64,000 nucleotides of DNA, from contig NZ_CP085193.1 in assembly GCF_024298965.1 (NCBI RefSeq), positions 1,860,001 to 1,924,000 of the forward strand. The letters run 5' to 3'. The position numbers were made by a program, and so were the translations under genes. Origin of the DNA: Streptomyces rapamycinicus NRRL 5491. GTDB lineage: Bacteria; Actinomycetota; Actinomycetes; Streptomycetales; Streptomycetaceae. The notes beneath the pieces were generated by a model that did no database searches, was not told the DNA's origin, and saw only the letters and a list, made by a program, of their open reading frames with translations. Every line of letters starts with the position of its first letter. Position 1 is the first letter of the stretch. Below are positions 32,849 to 40,732 of the stretch, one piece after another.

Positions 32849-33934
32849 ATGTCCGTCTTCACTCACCCCGGCCGCCATCGGGTGGCGGTGCTGGTCCGCC
32901 ACGGCCTGCTGCCGTTCGAGCTGGGCATCGCGCACCGGCTGTTCGGCCGGGCCGTATCGGCCGCGGGCGACCCGCTGTACGAGGTGGTGACCTGCGCGCT
33001 GGTCCCCGGTGAGGTGCGTACGGACTCCGACGTCACGATGAACGTCGCACATGGCCCGGAGGCGCTGGCCGAGGCCGACACCGTGCTCGTCCCGGCCGCC
33101 AACGAACCGGACGCGCCACAGACCGAGGGCAGGCTGGGCGCCGAGCTCACCGGCGCCTTCGCCCGGATCCGCCCCGGCGCCCGGATCGCCTCGATCTGCA
33201 CGGGGGCGTTCGTCCTGGCGGCCGCGGGGCTGCTGGACGGCCGCCGGGCGACCACCCACTGGCAGGAGGCCGACCGGTTCCGGGAGCTGTTCCCGGCCGT
33301 CGCGCTCGACCCGGACGTCCTCTACGCGGACGAGGGCGAGGTGCTGACCTCGGCCGGGGACGCCGCCGGTATCGATCTGATCCTGCACATCATCCGGCGC
33401 GACCACGGCGCGGCGGTGGCGGGCGAGGTGGCCCGCGCCTCGGTGGTGGCGCCCCATCGCGACGGCGGCCAGGCGCAGTTCATCCGGCGGCCGGTGCCGG
33501 AGCGGCGCGGCGGCTCCACGGGAGCGGCCCGCGCCTGGGCGCTGACCAGGCTCGACCGTCCGCTGACCCTGCGGGAGCTGGCCGAACGGGAGTCGATGAG
33601 CGTACGGACCTTCTCCCGGCGGTTCCGGGACGAGGTGGGGATGACCCCGGTGCAGTGGCTGACCCAACGGCGCCTCGAGCGCGCCCGGCAGCTGCTGGAG
33701 GAGAGCGATCTGCCGGTGGACCGGATCGCGGCGGACGCGGGGTTCGGCACCGCCGCCTCGCTGCGGCAGCATCTGCACACCGCCCTCGGGGTGTCACCGA
33801 GCGCCTACCGCGCCACGTTCCGCGGCACCGCCACCCGCCACCAGGCGGCGTCCGGCGGATCAGTCCCCTCCCCGCCCCTTCCCTCAACTGGGGCTCCGCC
33901 CCAGACCCCGCTCCTCAAGCGCCGGAGGGGCTGA
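32849..33934 (+). CDS. GlxA-family AraC-type transcriptional regulator (DJ-1/PfpI domain plus HTH)
   Basis: 361 residues. The N-terminal DJ-1/PfpI-like domain (about 5-190) starts RVAVLVRHGLLPFELGI and contains RIASICTGAFVLAAAGLLDG with the nucleophile-position Cys. The C-terminal AraC HTH pair is at about 230-325: RPLTLRELAERESMSVRTFS, RRFRDEVGMTPVQWL, VDRIAADAGFGTAASLRQHL. No ribosome site precedes the ATG; a leaderless message is possible. The last 25 or so residues (SVPSPPLPSTGAPPQTPLLK) are encoded by the adjacent inverted-repeat element, so the original stop has been lost or replaced. Confidence 0.88.
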   Translation: MSVFTHPGRHRVAVLVRHGLLPFELGIAHRLFGRAVSAAGDPLYEVVTCALVPGEVRTDSDVTMNVAHGPEALAEADTVLVPAANEPDAPQTEGRLGAELTGAFARIRPGARIASICTGAFVLAAAGLLDGRRATTHWQEADRFRELFPAVALDPDVLYADEGEVLTSAGDAAGIDLILHIIRRDHGAAVAGEVARASVVAPHRDGGQAQFIRRPVPERRGGSTGAARAWALTRLDRPLTLRELAERESMSVRTFSRRFRDEVGMTPVQWLTQRRLERARQLLEESDLPVDRIAADAGFGTAASLRQHLHTALGVSPSAYRATFRGTATRHQAASGGSVPSPPLPSTGAPPQTPLLKRRRG

Positions 33935-34012
33935 TTTCAGCCCGTCCGGGGTCCAGGAACGGAGCCTCTGGTAACGGGAAGGGGCGGGTAGGGGACTGAT
34001 CCGCCGCAGGCG
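33850..34012. repeat. intergenic inverted-repeat element, copy B
   Basis: About 163 bases with the same core as the copy at 30481-30647 (GGGGCTCCGCCCCAGACCCC, CGCCGGAGGGGCTGATTTCAG and GTCCAGGAACGGAGCCTCTGG identical). The terminal arms differ: GGCGGATCAGTCCCC on the left and GGGGACTGATCCGCC on the right. The left end lies inside the GlxA-family coding frame and supplies its stop codon; the right end stops about 20 bases before the convergent asparaginase gene. Confidence 0.85.
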
Positions 34013-34033
34013 TCAGAACCGGGCGGACACCCC

Positions 34034-35158
34034 CTAACGGCGGGCCGTGAACTCGCCGGTGCCGAAGGTGTGGAACCAGCTCTGGATCCGGTGCTCGTTG
34101 TGGCTGGTGGCGAGCGAGAGGAGCAGCAGCAGCCGGGCCTTCTGCGGGGTCAGATCCTGGGCGCCGATGACGCCGCGCACATCGGGGTCGTAGACCGCGC
34201 CGGAGCCGGTGCGGGAGGCGGAGACCATGACCACCCCGTTCTTGACGGCGTCGTCCCGGGCCTCGGTCATGGCCGGGGAGAGACCGCCGGCCCCGGTGCC
34301 CGCCGTGACGATCCCGGCCGCCCCGGCGTCGGCGAACGCCTTGATGGCCTGGGGTCCGGCGCCCTGGTAGCTGTAGGCGATGTCGACCTTCGGCAGTGGC
34401 CGCCGGGCGATCCGGTCGAGGTTGAACGGGGTCTTCCAGCCGGGCTTGCCGCACTGCTCGACGCGGGCGGGCGCGCGGTTGACGCGGATGTGGTTCTGGT
34501 CGATGACGCCGAGCTCTCCGCTGCTGCCGCTGCTGAAGGCGTTCAGCCGCAGGGTGTCGGACTTGCGCACCTCGCGGGCGGCGTGGATCTGGTCGTTGAG
34601 CATCACCACCGTGCCGAAGCAGGTGGTCCGGCCGCTGGCGGCGAGGTGGATGGCGTTGTAGAGGTTGGCCGGGGCGTCGGAGCCGATCACCGTCCAGGGC
34701 CGCATGGCGCCCGTGAGCACCACCGGCTTGTCGCTGCGGACGGTCAGGTCCAGCCAGTACGCGAACTCCTCCATGGTGTCGGTGCCGGTGGTGACCACGA
34801 CCCCGTCGTTGAACTTCAGGGCGTGGTCGACGGCGGCGGTGAGGCGGCGGTATTCGGGGATCGTGTAGTTGTTGGAGTCCTTGTTGCCGAACTGCTGGGT
34901 GGTCACGTCGGCGATCCGGTTCACCTCGGGTCCGAGGTCGTTCACCAGCCGGGAGACGGGGAGCTTGCCCGCCTGGTAGTCGTCGAAGGACACCTTGGTC
35001 CTGCTGACGCCGGCGATGGTGCCCCCGGTGCCGATGACGGCGACCTTGGGGGTGGGCCTGGGGATCGGCTCCGCGGCACCGGCGAGGGTGGTCGTGGTCC
35101 CCAGGGCGAGGGCCATCAGAGTGATCAATACGCCGGAGCGGCGGGCGAGCTGAGCCAT
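34034..35158 (-). CDS. secreted type II L-asparaginase
   Basis: 374 residues. The signal peptide (GVLITLMALALGTTTTLAGA, cleavage near AGA-AE) exports the enzyme. Catalytic motifs: IGTGGTIAG (nucleophile Thr) and VVTTGTDTMEEFAYW (Thr-Asp pair), followed by VVLTGAMRPW. It hydrolyses L-asparagine, and often glutamine, to ammonia outside the membrane for nitrogen supply. It lies alone between the repeat element and the SpoIIE-type phosphatase. Confidence 0.93.
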   Translation of the reverse strand: MAQLARRSGVLITLMALALGTTTTLAGAAEPIPRPTPKVAVIGTGGTIAGVSRTKVSFDDYQAGKLPVSRLVNDLGPEVNRIADVTTQQFGNKDSNNYTIPEYRRLTAAVDHALKFNDGVVVTTGTDTMEEFAYWLDLTVRSDKPVVLTGAMRPWTVIGSDAPANLYNAIHLAASGRTTCFGTVVMLNDQIHAAREVRKSDTLRLNAFSSGSSGELGVIDQNHIRVNRAPARVEQCGKPGWKTPFNLDRIARRPLPKVDIAYSYQGAGPQAIKAFADAGAAGIVTAGTGAGGLSPAMTEARDDAVKNGVVMVSASRTGSGAVYDPDVRGVIGAQDLTPQKARLLLLLSLATSHNEHRIQSWFHTFGTGEFTARR

Positions 35159-35225
35159 GGGGACGTCATCTCATCGATGGAGTGCGTGACGGGTCGGCCC
35201 TTCTTCAGCCACTTTCCACAGTTCT

Positions 35226-37334
35226 TCAGCCACTTTCCACGGTAACCACGGACTCCTCCGGCAGGCGCGGGCGGCGCAGCCGGGCCAGCAGCAGGGCCAC
35301 GTCGTCGTCCGGCGCCCCGTGCAGCGCGGCCAGCACCTGGTCGCAGATCCGCTCCAGCGGGCCCTGGTGGCGGCGCAGCAGCTGGACCAGGGTGTGCAGC
35401 CCCACGTCGAGGGACTGGTGGCGCTTCTCCACCAGGCCGTCGGTGAACAGGGCCAGCAGCGCCCCCTCGGCCAGTTCCCGCTCCACCGAGGCGAAGGGGA
35501 CGCCGCCGACGCCGAGCGGGGCGCCGGTGGGGATGTCGATGAGTTCGGCGTCGCCGCCGGGGTGCACCAGCACCGGCGGCAGATGGCCGGCGGTGGACAT
35601 CTCGCACCGCCCGGTGCGCGGATCGCAGACCGCGTAGAGACAGGTGGCGATGGACTCCCCCAGGCTGGGCGTGATCTCGTCGAGATGGCACAGCACCTGG
35701 GCCGGGGGCAGTCCGAGCCGGGAGAAGGCCCGGGTGGCGGTGCGCAGCTGGCCCATGATCGCCGCGGCGTGGATGCCCTTGCCCATGACATCGCCGACCA
35801 CCAGCCCGACGTTGCCGTCCGGGAGGGGCAGCACATCGAACCAGTCGCCCCCGGCGGCGCTGACCGCGGGCAGGTACCGGGAGGCGATCTCCAGTCCGTC
35901 CAGGTCGCGCGGCTGCTGGGAGAGCAGGCTGCGCTGGAGGGTGAGCGCGGCGTCGCGTTCGCGGGCGTAGAGCCGGGCGTTGTCGATGCACAGGGCGGCG
36001 CGGATGGCCAGTTCGCAGGCGAGGGTGAGGTCCTCCTCGTCGAACGGCCTGGGGTTGATGGTGCGGTGCAGGCTGAGGGTGCCGAGTACACTGCCGCGGG
36101 CGATCAGCGGGGCGGCGATGTACGAGTGCACTCCCTCGCGCAGCAGCACCCTGGCGGCGGCGTCGTCCCGGGCGATCCGCCGTACGTCCTTCTCCGTCAC
36201 GTGCGGCACCAGCAGCGGCCGGGCCTCGCGGACGCACTGGGTGATCAGCCGGGTGGGTTCGTAGCGGGCGATCTCGCCGACCGGGTCCGCGGCGTGGACG
36301 GCGTCGGTGGGATACCCGGCGGCGACTGCGAGCGCCCGGAAGCGGGCGGAGCCGTCGGCCCACACCCGGGGCGTCGCCTCGCGGTGCACCACGGAGTCCA
36401 GGACGTCGACGGCCGCGAGGTCGGCGAGCCGGGGCACGGTCACATCGGCGAGTTCCTGGGCGGTCTGGCGCAGGTCCAGCGTGGTGCCGATGCGGACGCT
36501 CGCGTCGGCGATCATGGCCAGCCGCTCCCGCGCCTCGGCGATCTCGCTGGTCTCCCGGTGGCGCCGGGAGATGTCCATGATGGAGACGGCGATGCCCAGG
36601 ATCCGGCCGCTGGGGTCCTCCAGCCGGTAGTACGACTCCGACCAGGCGTGGTCATGGTCGGGGTCGGCGGGGGTCCGGCCGACGCTCTGCTGGTCCAGCA
36701 GCGGTTCACCGGACTCCAGCACCTGCCGCATCGCGCCCTCTATGCCCTCGACGTCGAGCCCCGGCAGCACCTCCCCGAGGCGGTGGCCGCGCACCCGGGA
36801 CTCGGTGATCGAGTTCATCTGCTGGAGGGCCGGGTTGGCGAGCAGCCAGCGCAACTCGGTGTCGAACACCGCGAGTCCCACGGGCGACTGTTTGATCAGG
36901 AAGCCGGAGACGGCCAGGTCGGTCTCCAGCCGCCGTACGGTCCCCTCGTCGGCGGCCAGGCCGAGGGCGTAGCCCTCGCCGTGGGCGTCGCGCAGGCCCA
37001 TGGTGCGGAACTCCACCTCGAGGGTGGAGCCGTCCGGGCGGCGGACCGGGAAGACACCGGCCCAGGTGTCGCCCGCCCGTACCCGTGCGAAGAGCTCCAC
37101 GGCCGCCCGGCGGTCCTTCGGGTGGACCAGCAGCTTGTCCGCGCGGCGGCCCAGCGCCTCGGCCGCCCGGTAACCGAACAGTTGTTCAGCCTCGGGGCTC
37201 CAGAGGGCGATCCGCCCCTCGACGTCCAGGGCCACGGCGGCGACCCGCAGCAGGTCGAGCACCCCTCCCGGGCCGGTCGCCATGCTGCTGATCGCCGCCT
37301 CTTCCTCCTGGTCCACACGGTCATGCGTCGTCAT
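35226..37334 (-). CDS. PAS-PAS-GAF-SpoIIE (PP2C) protein phosphatase
   Basis: 702 residues from the ATG at 37334 (GAGG 7 bases upstream). PAS 1 at about 28-140 (VAAVALDVEGRIALWSPEAE), PAS 2 at about 145-265 (GLAVFDTELRWLLANPALQ), GAF at about 285-450 (MIADASVRIGTTLDL, GTLSLHRTINPRPFDEEDL), and PP2C/SpoIIE at about 470-700 (LPAVSAAGGDWFDVLPLPDG with the metal Asp, VVGDVMGKGIHAAAIMGQLR, LFTDGLVE). It dephosphorylates an anti-anti-sigma factor, releasing a SigB-family sigma factor in response to small signals or light/redox sensed by PAS and GAF. The partners are not adjacent, though a SigB-family gene lies at 28913. Confidence 0.93.
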   Translation of the reverse strand: MTTHDRVDQEEEAAISSMATGPGGVLDLLRVAAVALDVEGRIALWSPEAEQLFGYRAAEALGRRADKLLVHPKDRRAAVELFARVRAGDTWAGVFPVRRPDGSTLEVEFRTMGLRDAHGEGYALGLAADEGTVRRLETDLAVSGFLIKQSPVGLAVFDTELRWLLANPALQQMNSITESRVRGHRLGEVLPGLDVEGIEGAMRQVLESGEPLLDQQSVGRTPADPDHDHAWSESYYRLEDPSGRILGIAVSIMDISRRHRETSEIAEARERLAMIADASVRIGTTLDLRQTAQELADVTVPRLADLAAVDVLDSVVHREATPRVWADGSARFRALAVAAGYPTDAVHAADPVGEIARYEPTRLITQCVREARPLLVPHVTEKDVRRIARDDAAARVLLREGVHSYIAAPLIARGSVLGTLSLHRTINPRPFDEEDLTLACELAIRAALCIDNARLYARERDAALTLQRSLLSQQPRDLDGLEIASRYLPAVSAAGGDWFDVLPLPDGNVGLVVGDVMGKGIHAAAIMGQLRTATRAFSRLGLPPAQVLCHLDEITPSLGESIATCLYAVCDPRTGRCEMSTAGHLPPVLVHPGGDAELIDIPTGAPLGVGGVPFASVERELAEGALLALFTDGLVEKRHQSLDVGLHTLVQLLRRHQGPLERICDQVLAALHGAPDDDVALLLARLRRPRLPEESVVTVESG

Positions 37335-37433
37335 ACCGGCACCTCACCGGCTCGCCGTGCCCTCCTACTGTCATACCTCGCCCGGCGGGCCGCCGCACAC
37401 GGATATGACATGGGCACGGTCTCAGATCCCGGT

Positions 37434-38288
37434 TCAGATGGTGAAGGGCCGCTGCCGGGCGAAAGCGGAGTTCAGCGCACCCGCCTGGAAGAGGTTGGGC
37501 GTCTGGTCGGGCGGCATCCGCTTGACGATCTCCCGGTGCAGCCCGCGGTAGTTGCCCGCGAAGGCACCGCCCCGCCAGACCTCCAGCAGGGTACCGGTGA
37601 ACAGCCCGTTGACGATCCCGTCGGCCGAGGTCTGATTGTCCTGGCAGCCGGAGATCTGCAGCACACTGGCGTCGATCTTGGCGAGGTCCTTGGCGGTACG
37701 GGTGTTCTGGATCCGGTCGTAGGCGTCGCGGTCACGCCGGTAGACGGCGGCCTGCACGGACTGGGGCATGGCCCGGATCCTGCGGCCGACCTCCTGGGGG
37801 TCGGCGGTGCTGAAGCGCCGGTCGAGCTCCTGGGGACTGAGCATCTCGGGCAGCCGCCGGGCGACGGTGCCGCTGTGGCAGCTGTCGGAGAGCAGCCAGA
37901 TCCGCACCCCCTTGGCGAACTTCCCGAACAGCTCGAAGAGCTCGTCGTCGACCAACTGCCGGTCGTACAGCACCCAGGTCTCGTCGAGGCGGTCGCCGGT
38001 CTCGTCGTGGTTGAGGTCGGGCACCTGGCCGCCGTGGCCCGAGTAGGTGAGGAAGAGGATGTCCCCCTCGGCCAGCCGCCCGGCCGCGGCCTCCAGGGTG
38101 GCGGTGACGGTCTCCGCGGTGGCGGCCTGGCTCAGCAGCGGGCCGGTCACATCGAACCCCGCGGCGTCGGCGAGCCCGGCCATGTCCACGGCGTCCTGCT
38201 CACAGGCGCCCAGCTCACCGCTCCAGCCGTCGTACGCGGCGGGGTCGACCTGATTGAGTCCGATGTGGACGGAGAGGCCGATGGACAT
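37434..38288 (-). CDS. caspase-family (metacaspase-like, peptidase C14) protein
   Basis: 284 residues from the ATG at 38288 (AAGGAG about 5 bases upstream); the frame extends further but only as noise. The caspase p20 fold is clear: LSVHIGLNQVD, ELGACEQDAVDMAGLA, DILFLTYSGHGGQ with catalytic His85, and WLLSDSCHSGT with catalytic Cys137. A second subunit-like part (QISGCQDNQTSADG, ALNSAF) completes it. It likely cleaves after Arg/Lys in the cytosol. It has no fused sensor domain and follows the phosphatase gene's promoter side on the same strand. Its role could be programmed cell death, development or defence. Confidence 0.9.
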   Translation of the reverse strand: MSIGLSVHIGLNQVDPAAYDGWSGELGACEQDAVDMAGLADAAGFDVTGPLLSQAATAETVTATLEAAAGRLAEGDILFLTYSGHGGQVPDLNHDETGDRLDETWVLYDRQLVDDELFELFGKFAKGVRIWLLSDSCHSGTVARRLPEMLSPQELDRRFSTADPQEVGRRIRAMPQSVQAAVYRRDRDAYDRIQNTRTAKDLAKIDASVLQISGCQDNQTSADGIVNGLFTGTLLEVWRGGAFAGNYRGLHREIVKRMPPDQTPNLFQAGALNSAFARQRPFTI

Positions 38289-38430
38289 GGGGGCTCCTTG
38301 GGTCGAGGACGTGCGGCGGCTCACCATCGCTCGTCCTAAGCGATGATGCGGGCCCGCGACCCGCCATGCCCTGTTCTCCGGCCCCATCCGGAGGAGGCAC
38401 CCCGCACGCACTCGGCGGGCGGTCCGGCCG

Positions 38431-39042
38431 TCAGGCCCCGCGCGGCCGGGCGCCCAGGGCCCGCAGCGCCATATCGGCGGCGCGCTCGAAGTAGCCGGGC
38501 TCCAGGGGCGCGCCACGGGCCGAGACCCGCCAGTAGACCAGCCCGCCGAGCAGATCGAGCGCCAGCTCGCGGTCGAGGTCCGGCGACAGCTCACCGCGCT
38601 CCACCGCCCGGTCCAGCGCATCGGTCATCCGGGCGCGCCGCGGCTCGCCGATGCAGCGGGCGAGGGCCTGACTCAGCTCCTGGTCGCGCTGGGCCTCGGC
38701 GATCAGATCCGGCAGGATGCGGGAGAACCGCGGATGGGTCAGCCAGTCGGCCACCGCGCGCAGCCCGGCCAGCACATCGCCGCGCAGGGACCCGGTGTCG
38801 GGCAGTTCGACCAGGGCGACGCTCAGCTCGGACACGACCGCGATGACCATCCGCTGCTTCGACGGCCACCGCCGGTACAGGGCGCTCTTGCCCACCCCGG
38901 CCCGTTTGGCCACCGCCTCCATCGACAACCGGCCGTAGCCCTGCTCGGCGAGCTCGTCGAGGACGGCTTCGGAGATGGCCGCGGTCTTGTCCGCGCGCAG
39001 GGTGGCGGCGCCGCTCGGGGGGCGCCGGGTGGGCTCCGGCAT
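38431..39042 (-). CDS. TetR/AcrR-family transcriptional regulator
   Basis: 203 residues. HTH at about 20-65: AISEAVLDELAEQGYGRLSM, VAKRAGVGKSALYRRWPSKQ. The C-terminal part matches TetR_C_11-type (LPDTGSLRGDVLAGLRAV). It is divergent from the NTF2-like/NmrA pair, with two strong palindromes in the space between, so it very likely represses that pair and itself. Confidence 0.92.
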   Translation of the reverse strand: MPEPTRRPPSGAATLRADKTAAISEAVLDELAEQGYGRLSMEAVAKRAGVGKSALYRRWPSKQRMVIAVVSELSVALVELPDTGSLRGDVLAGLRAVADWLTHPRFSRILPDLIAEAQRDQELSQALARCIGEPRRARMTDALDRAVERGELSPDLDRELALDLLGGLVYWRVSARGAPLEPGYFERAADMALRALGARPRGA

Positions 39043-39061
39043 GACCCCGAGGTTAGCAGAT

Positions 39062-39119
39062 GGACAGGACGGTACCGTCTCGTCCTATGCTGTACGGACG
39101 GGACGGTACCGTCCCGTCC
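39062..39119. promoter_or_regulatory. two 24-bp palindromic operators of the divergent TetR regulator
   Basis: Site 2 at 39096-39119 is a perfect 24-bp palindrome centred on GGACGGTACCGTCC and extended by GGACG/CGTCC. Site 1 at 39062-39085 has the same core and ends with two changes (GGACA on the left, TCGTCC on the right). The centres are 34 bases apart, so the sites lie on similar helix faces. They lie between divergent start codons at 39042 and 39153, the expected place for an autoregulating TetR protein. Confidence 0.85.
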
Positions 39120-39152
39120 TGCTGATTCCCGTTGATTGAGGAGAGGTACGTC

Positions 39153-39575
39153 ATGGACGACCGCGTCAAGGTGTTCGAGCGGGCGAAGGAGCTGCTGCTC
39201 GGCCACGACATGATGGGATTCGCGGATCTGTGGGCCGTCGACGGCACCATGGTGTTCCCCTTCGCCCCGCCCGGCCGGCCGCGCCTGTTGGAGGGGCGCG
39301 AGGCCGTGCGCGAATACGTGCGGGACTACACCGACCACATCGACCTGCGTGCCGTCGCACACGAGGTCGTCCATCTCACCGAGGACCCCGGCGTGCTGAT
39401 CGTGGAGTTCTCGATGGACGCCGTGGCCGTCGGAACCGGCCGCCCGCTCCGCCCCGGCTACGTCGCCGTCATCACCGTCCGCGACGGTGAGATCGCCTCG
39501 TACCGCGACTACTGGAATCCTCTGATGCTCGACGAGATGAGCTTCGGTTCCGAGGAGGGCCGGACCCATGGCTGA
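39153..39575 (+). CDS. NTF2-like/SnoaL-type small protein
   Basis: 140 residues from the ATG at 39153 (GAGGAGAGG at 39138-39146, 6 bases away). The cone-shaped SnoaL/NTF2 fold is suggested by FERAKELLLGHDMMGFADLW, DGTMVFPFAPPGRP, EGREAVREYVRDY and the closing VAVITVRDGEIASYRDYWNP. Such proteins are small-molecule isomerases or binding proteins. The stop overlaps the next start (ATGGCTGA), so it is coupled to the NmrA-like reductase. Confidence 0.85.
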   Translation: MDDRVKVFERAKELLLGHDMMGFADLWAVDGTMVFPFAPPGRPRLLEGREAVREYVRDYTDHIDLRAVAHEVVHLTEDPGVLIVEFSMDAVAVGTGRPLRPGYVAVITVRDGEIASYRDYWNPLMLDEMSFGSEEGRTHG

Positions 39576-40440
39576 ACCCACCGTTCTGGTCCTCGGCGCC
39601 ACCGGGAACACCGGCTCCAAGGTGCTGCGGATGGTGCGCGCGGAGGGCGCGCGGGCGCTGGCCGCCACCCGGCGGCCCGAGGCCGCGGCCGCGGCGGGCG
39701 TGGCCGGCGCCGTACGGTTCGACTGGCACGACCCCGACGGCCACCCGGCGGCGCTGCGCGGCGTGGACCGGCTCTATCTCGTCGCACCCCTGGGGGTGGC
39801 CGAGCCGCTGCCCGTGGTCGAGCCGTTCCTGAAGACCGCGGTCGCCCAGGGCGTACGGCGGGCGGTGCTGCTGAGCTCGTCCGCGGTCGACGAGGCGGAC
39901 ACCGGACTCGGCGCGCTGCACACGCTGGTGCGGCGGACCGTGCCCGAGTGGGCGGTACTGCGGCCCTCGTGGTTCATGCAGAACTTCACCGGTGACCTTC
40001 CGGCGGCCCAGGCCATCCGCGGCGACGGCGAGATCGTCACCGCCACCGGGAACGGCAGGGTGGCCTTCGTCGACGCGACGGACATCGCCGCCGTCGCCAC
40101 CCGGGCCCTGCTGGACGACCGTCCGCACAACACGGACCACGTCATCACCGGCCCGGAGGCGCTCGGTTACCCGGAGGCGGCGCGCATCGTGGCGGAGGTC
40201 TCCGGACGGCCGGTCCGCCATGTCGCGGTGGGGGCCGGGGAGTTGACCGAGAGGCTGAAGGCGACAGGGCTGCCGCCGGAGTACGCCGCGTTCCTCGCCG
40301 GGCTCGACGAGGACATCCGGCACGGCGCGGAGGACCGTACGACGGACACCGTCGAGCGGGTCACCGGGCGCGCTCCCCGCTCCTTCCGCGCCTTCGCCGA
40401 GGCGCACCGCGCCGCGTTCGCCCCGCCGTCGGCGGCCTAG
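39568..40440 (+). CDS. NmrA/NAD(P)H-binding family oxidoreductase
   Basis: 290 residues. The Rossmann motif VLVLGATGNTGSKVLRM is at the start. VLRPSWFMQNFTGDL and the DATDIAAVATRALLDD segment are typical of the NmrA/azoreductase-like branch (atypical SDRs lacking the full YxxxK dyad). It likely reduces a quinone or nitro compound, or acts as a redox sensor. It is repressed with its partner by the divergent TetR protein (inference). Confidence 0.9.
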   Translation: MAEPTVLVLGATGNTGSKVLRMVRAEGARALAATRRPEAAAAAGVAGAVRFDWHDPDGHPAALRGVDRLYLVAPLGVAEPLPVVEPFLKTAVAQGVRRAVLLSSSAVDEADTGLGALHTLVRRTVPEWAVLRPSWFMQNFTGDLPAAQAIRGDGEIVTATGNGRVAFVDATDIAAVATRALLDDRPHNTDHVITGPEALGYPEAARIVAEVSGRPVRHVAVGAGELTERLKATGLPPEYAAFLAGLDEDIRHGAEDRTTDTVERVTGRAPRSFRAFAEAHRAAFAPPSAA

Positions 40441-40447
40441 ACCCCGG

Positions 40448-40480
40448 TCCGGGTAGGGGAAAAATCCGCCGGACGCCCTG
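40448..40480. repeat. solo right-end remnant of the inverted-repeat element family
   Basis: The sequence around GGGTAGGGGAAAAATCCGCC and GGACGCCC matches the right end of the copy at 58631-58903 (GGGGAGGGGAAAGACCCGCC, GGACACCC). No left arm is found, so this is a fragment. Confidence 0.6.
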
Positions 40481-40492
40481 GAGCGGCCGGGC

Positions 40493-40732
40493 TCAGCGGG
40501 CGGCGAAGGCCAGGAAGTCCGCCCAGGCGGTGGCGGCTATGTGGAGGCGGGGGCCGTCGGGGTTCTTGGAGTCCCGTATGTGGACGGCGGTGGGGGTGGT
40601 GGCGACCTCGACGCAGTCGCCGCCGCCCGCGTCGCTGTGGCGGGACTTGTGCCAGTCGAGAGCGATCTCGACGCACTCGCCGCCGCCCGAGTCGCTGTAG
40701 CTGCTCTTGAACCACAACAGGTCGTCGCTCAT
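40493..40732 (-). CDS. DUF397 protein with a duplicated N-terminal half
   Basis: 79 residues. DUF397 hallmark LLWFKSSYSDSGGGECVEIA is followed directly by a second copy, LDWHKSRHSDAGGGDCVEVA, then VHIRDSKNPDGPRLHIAATA and a WADFLAF end. Ordinary members have one copy and about 60-70 residues. The start overlaps the upstream XRE gene's stop (ATGA). DUF397 proteins are small partners of XRE-DUF5753 regulators in Streptomyces development and antibiotic control; the pair may work like a toxin-antitoxin or regulator/co-factor couple. Confidence 0.92.
   Translation of the reverse strand: MSDDLLWFKSSYSDSGGGECVEIALDWHKSRHSDAGGGDCVEVATTPTAVHIRDSKNPDGPRLHIAATAWADFLAFAAR

Noticed and set aside
31732-32862. 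Upstream extension of the ligase frame (to 734 codons), suggesting a fused LigD
   Set aside because: That part is antisense to the polymerase gene at 31810-32814; the ligase starts at 31731.
35319-38339. A 1006-codon plus-strand frame
   Set aside because: Antisense to the SpoIIE-type phosphatase and metacaspase genes.
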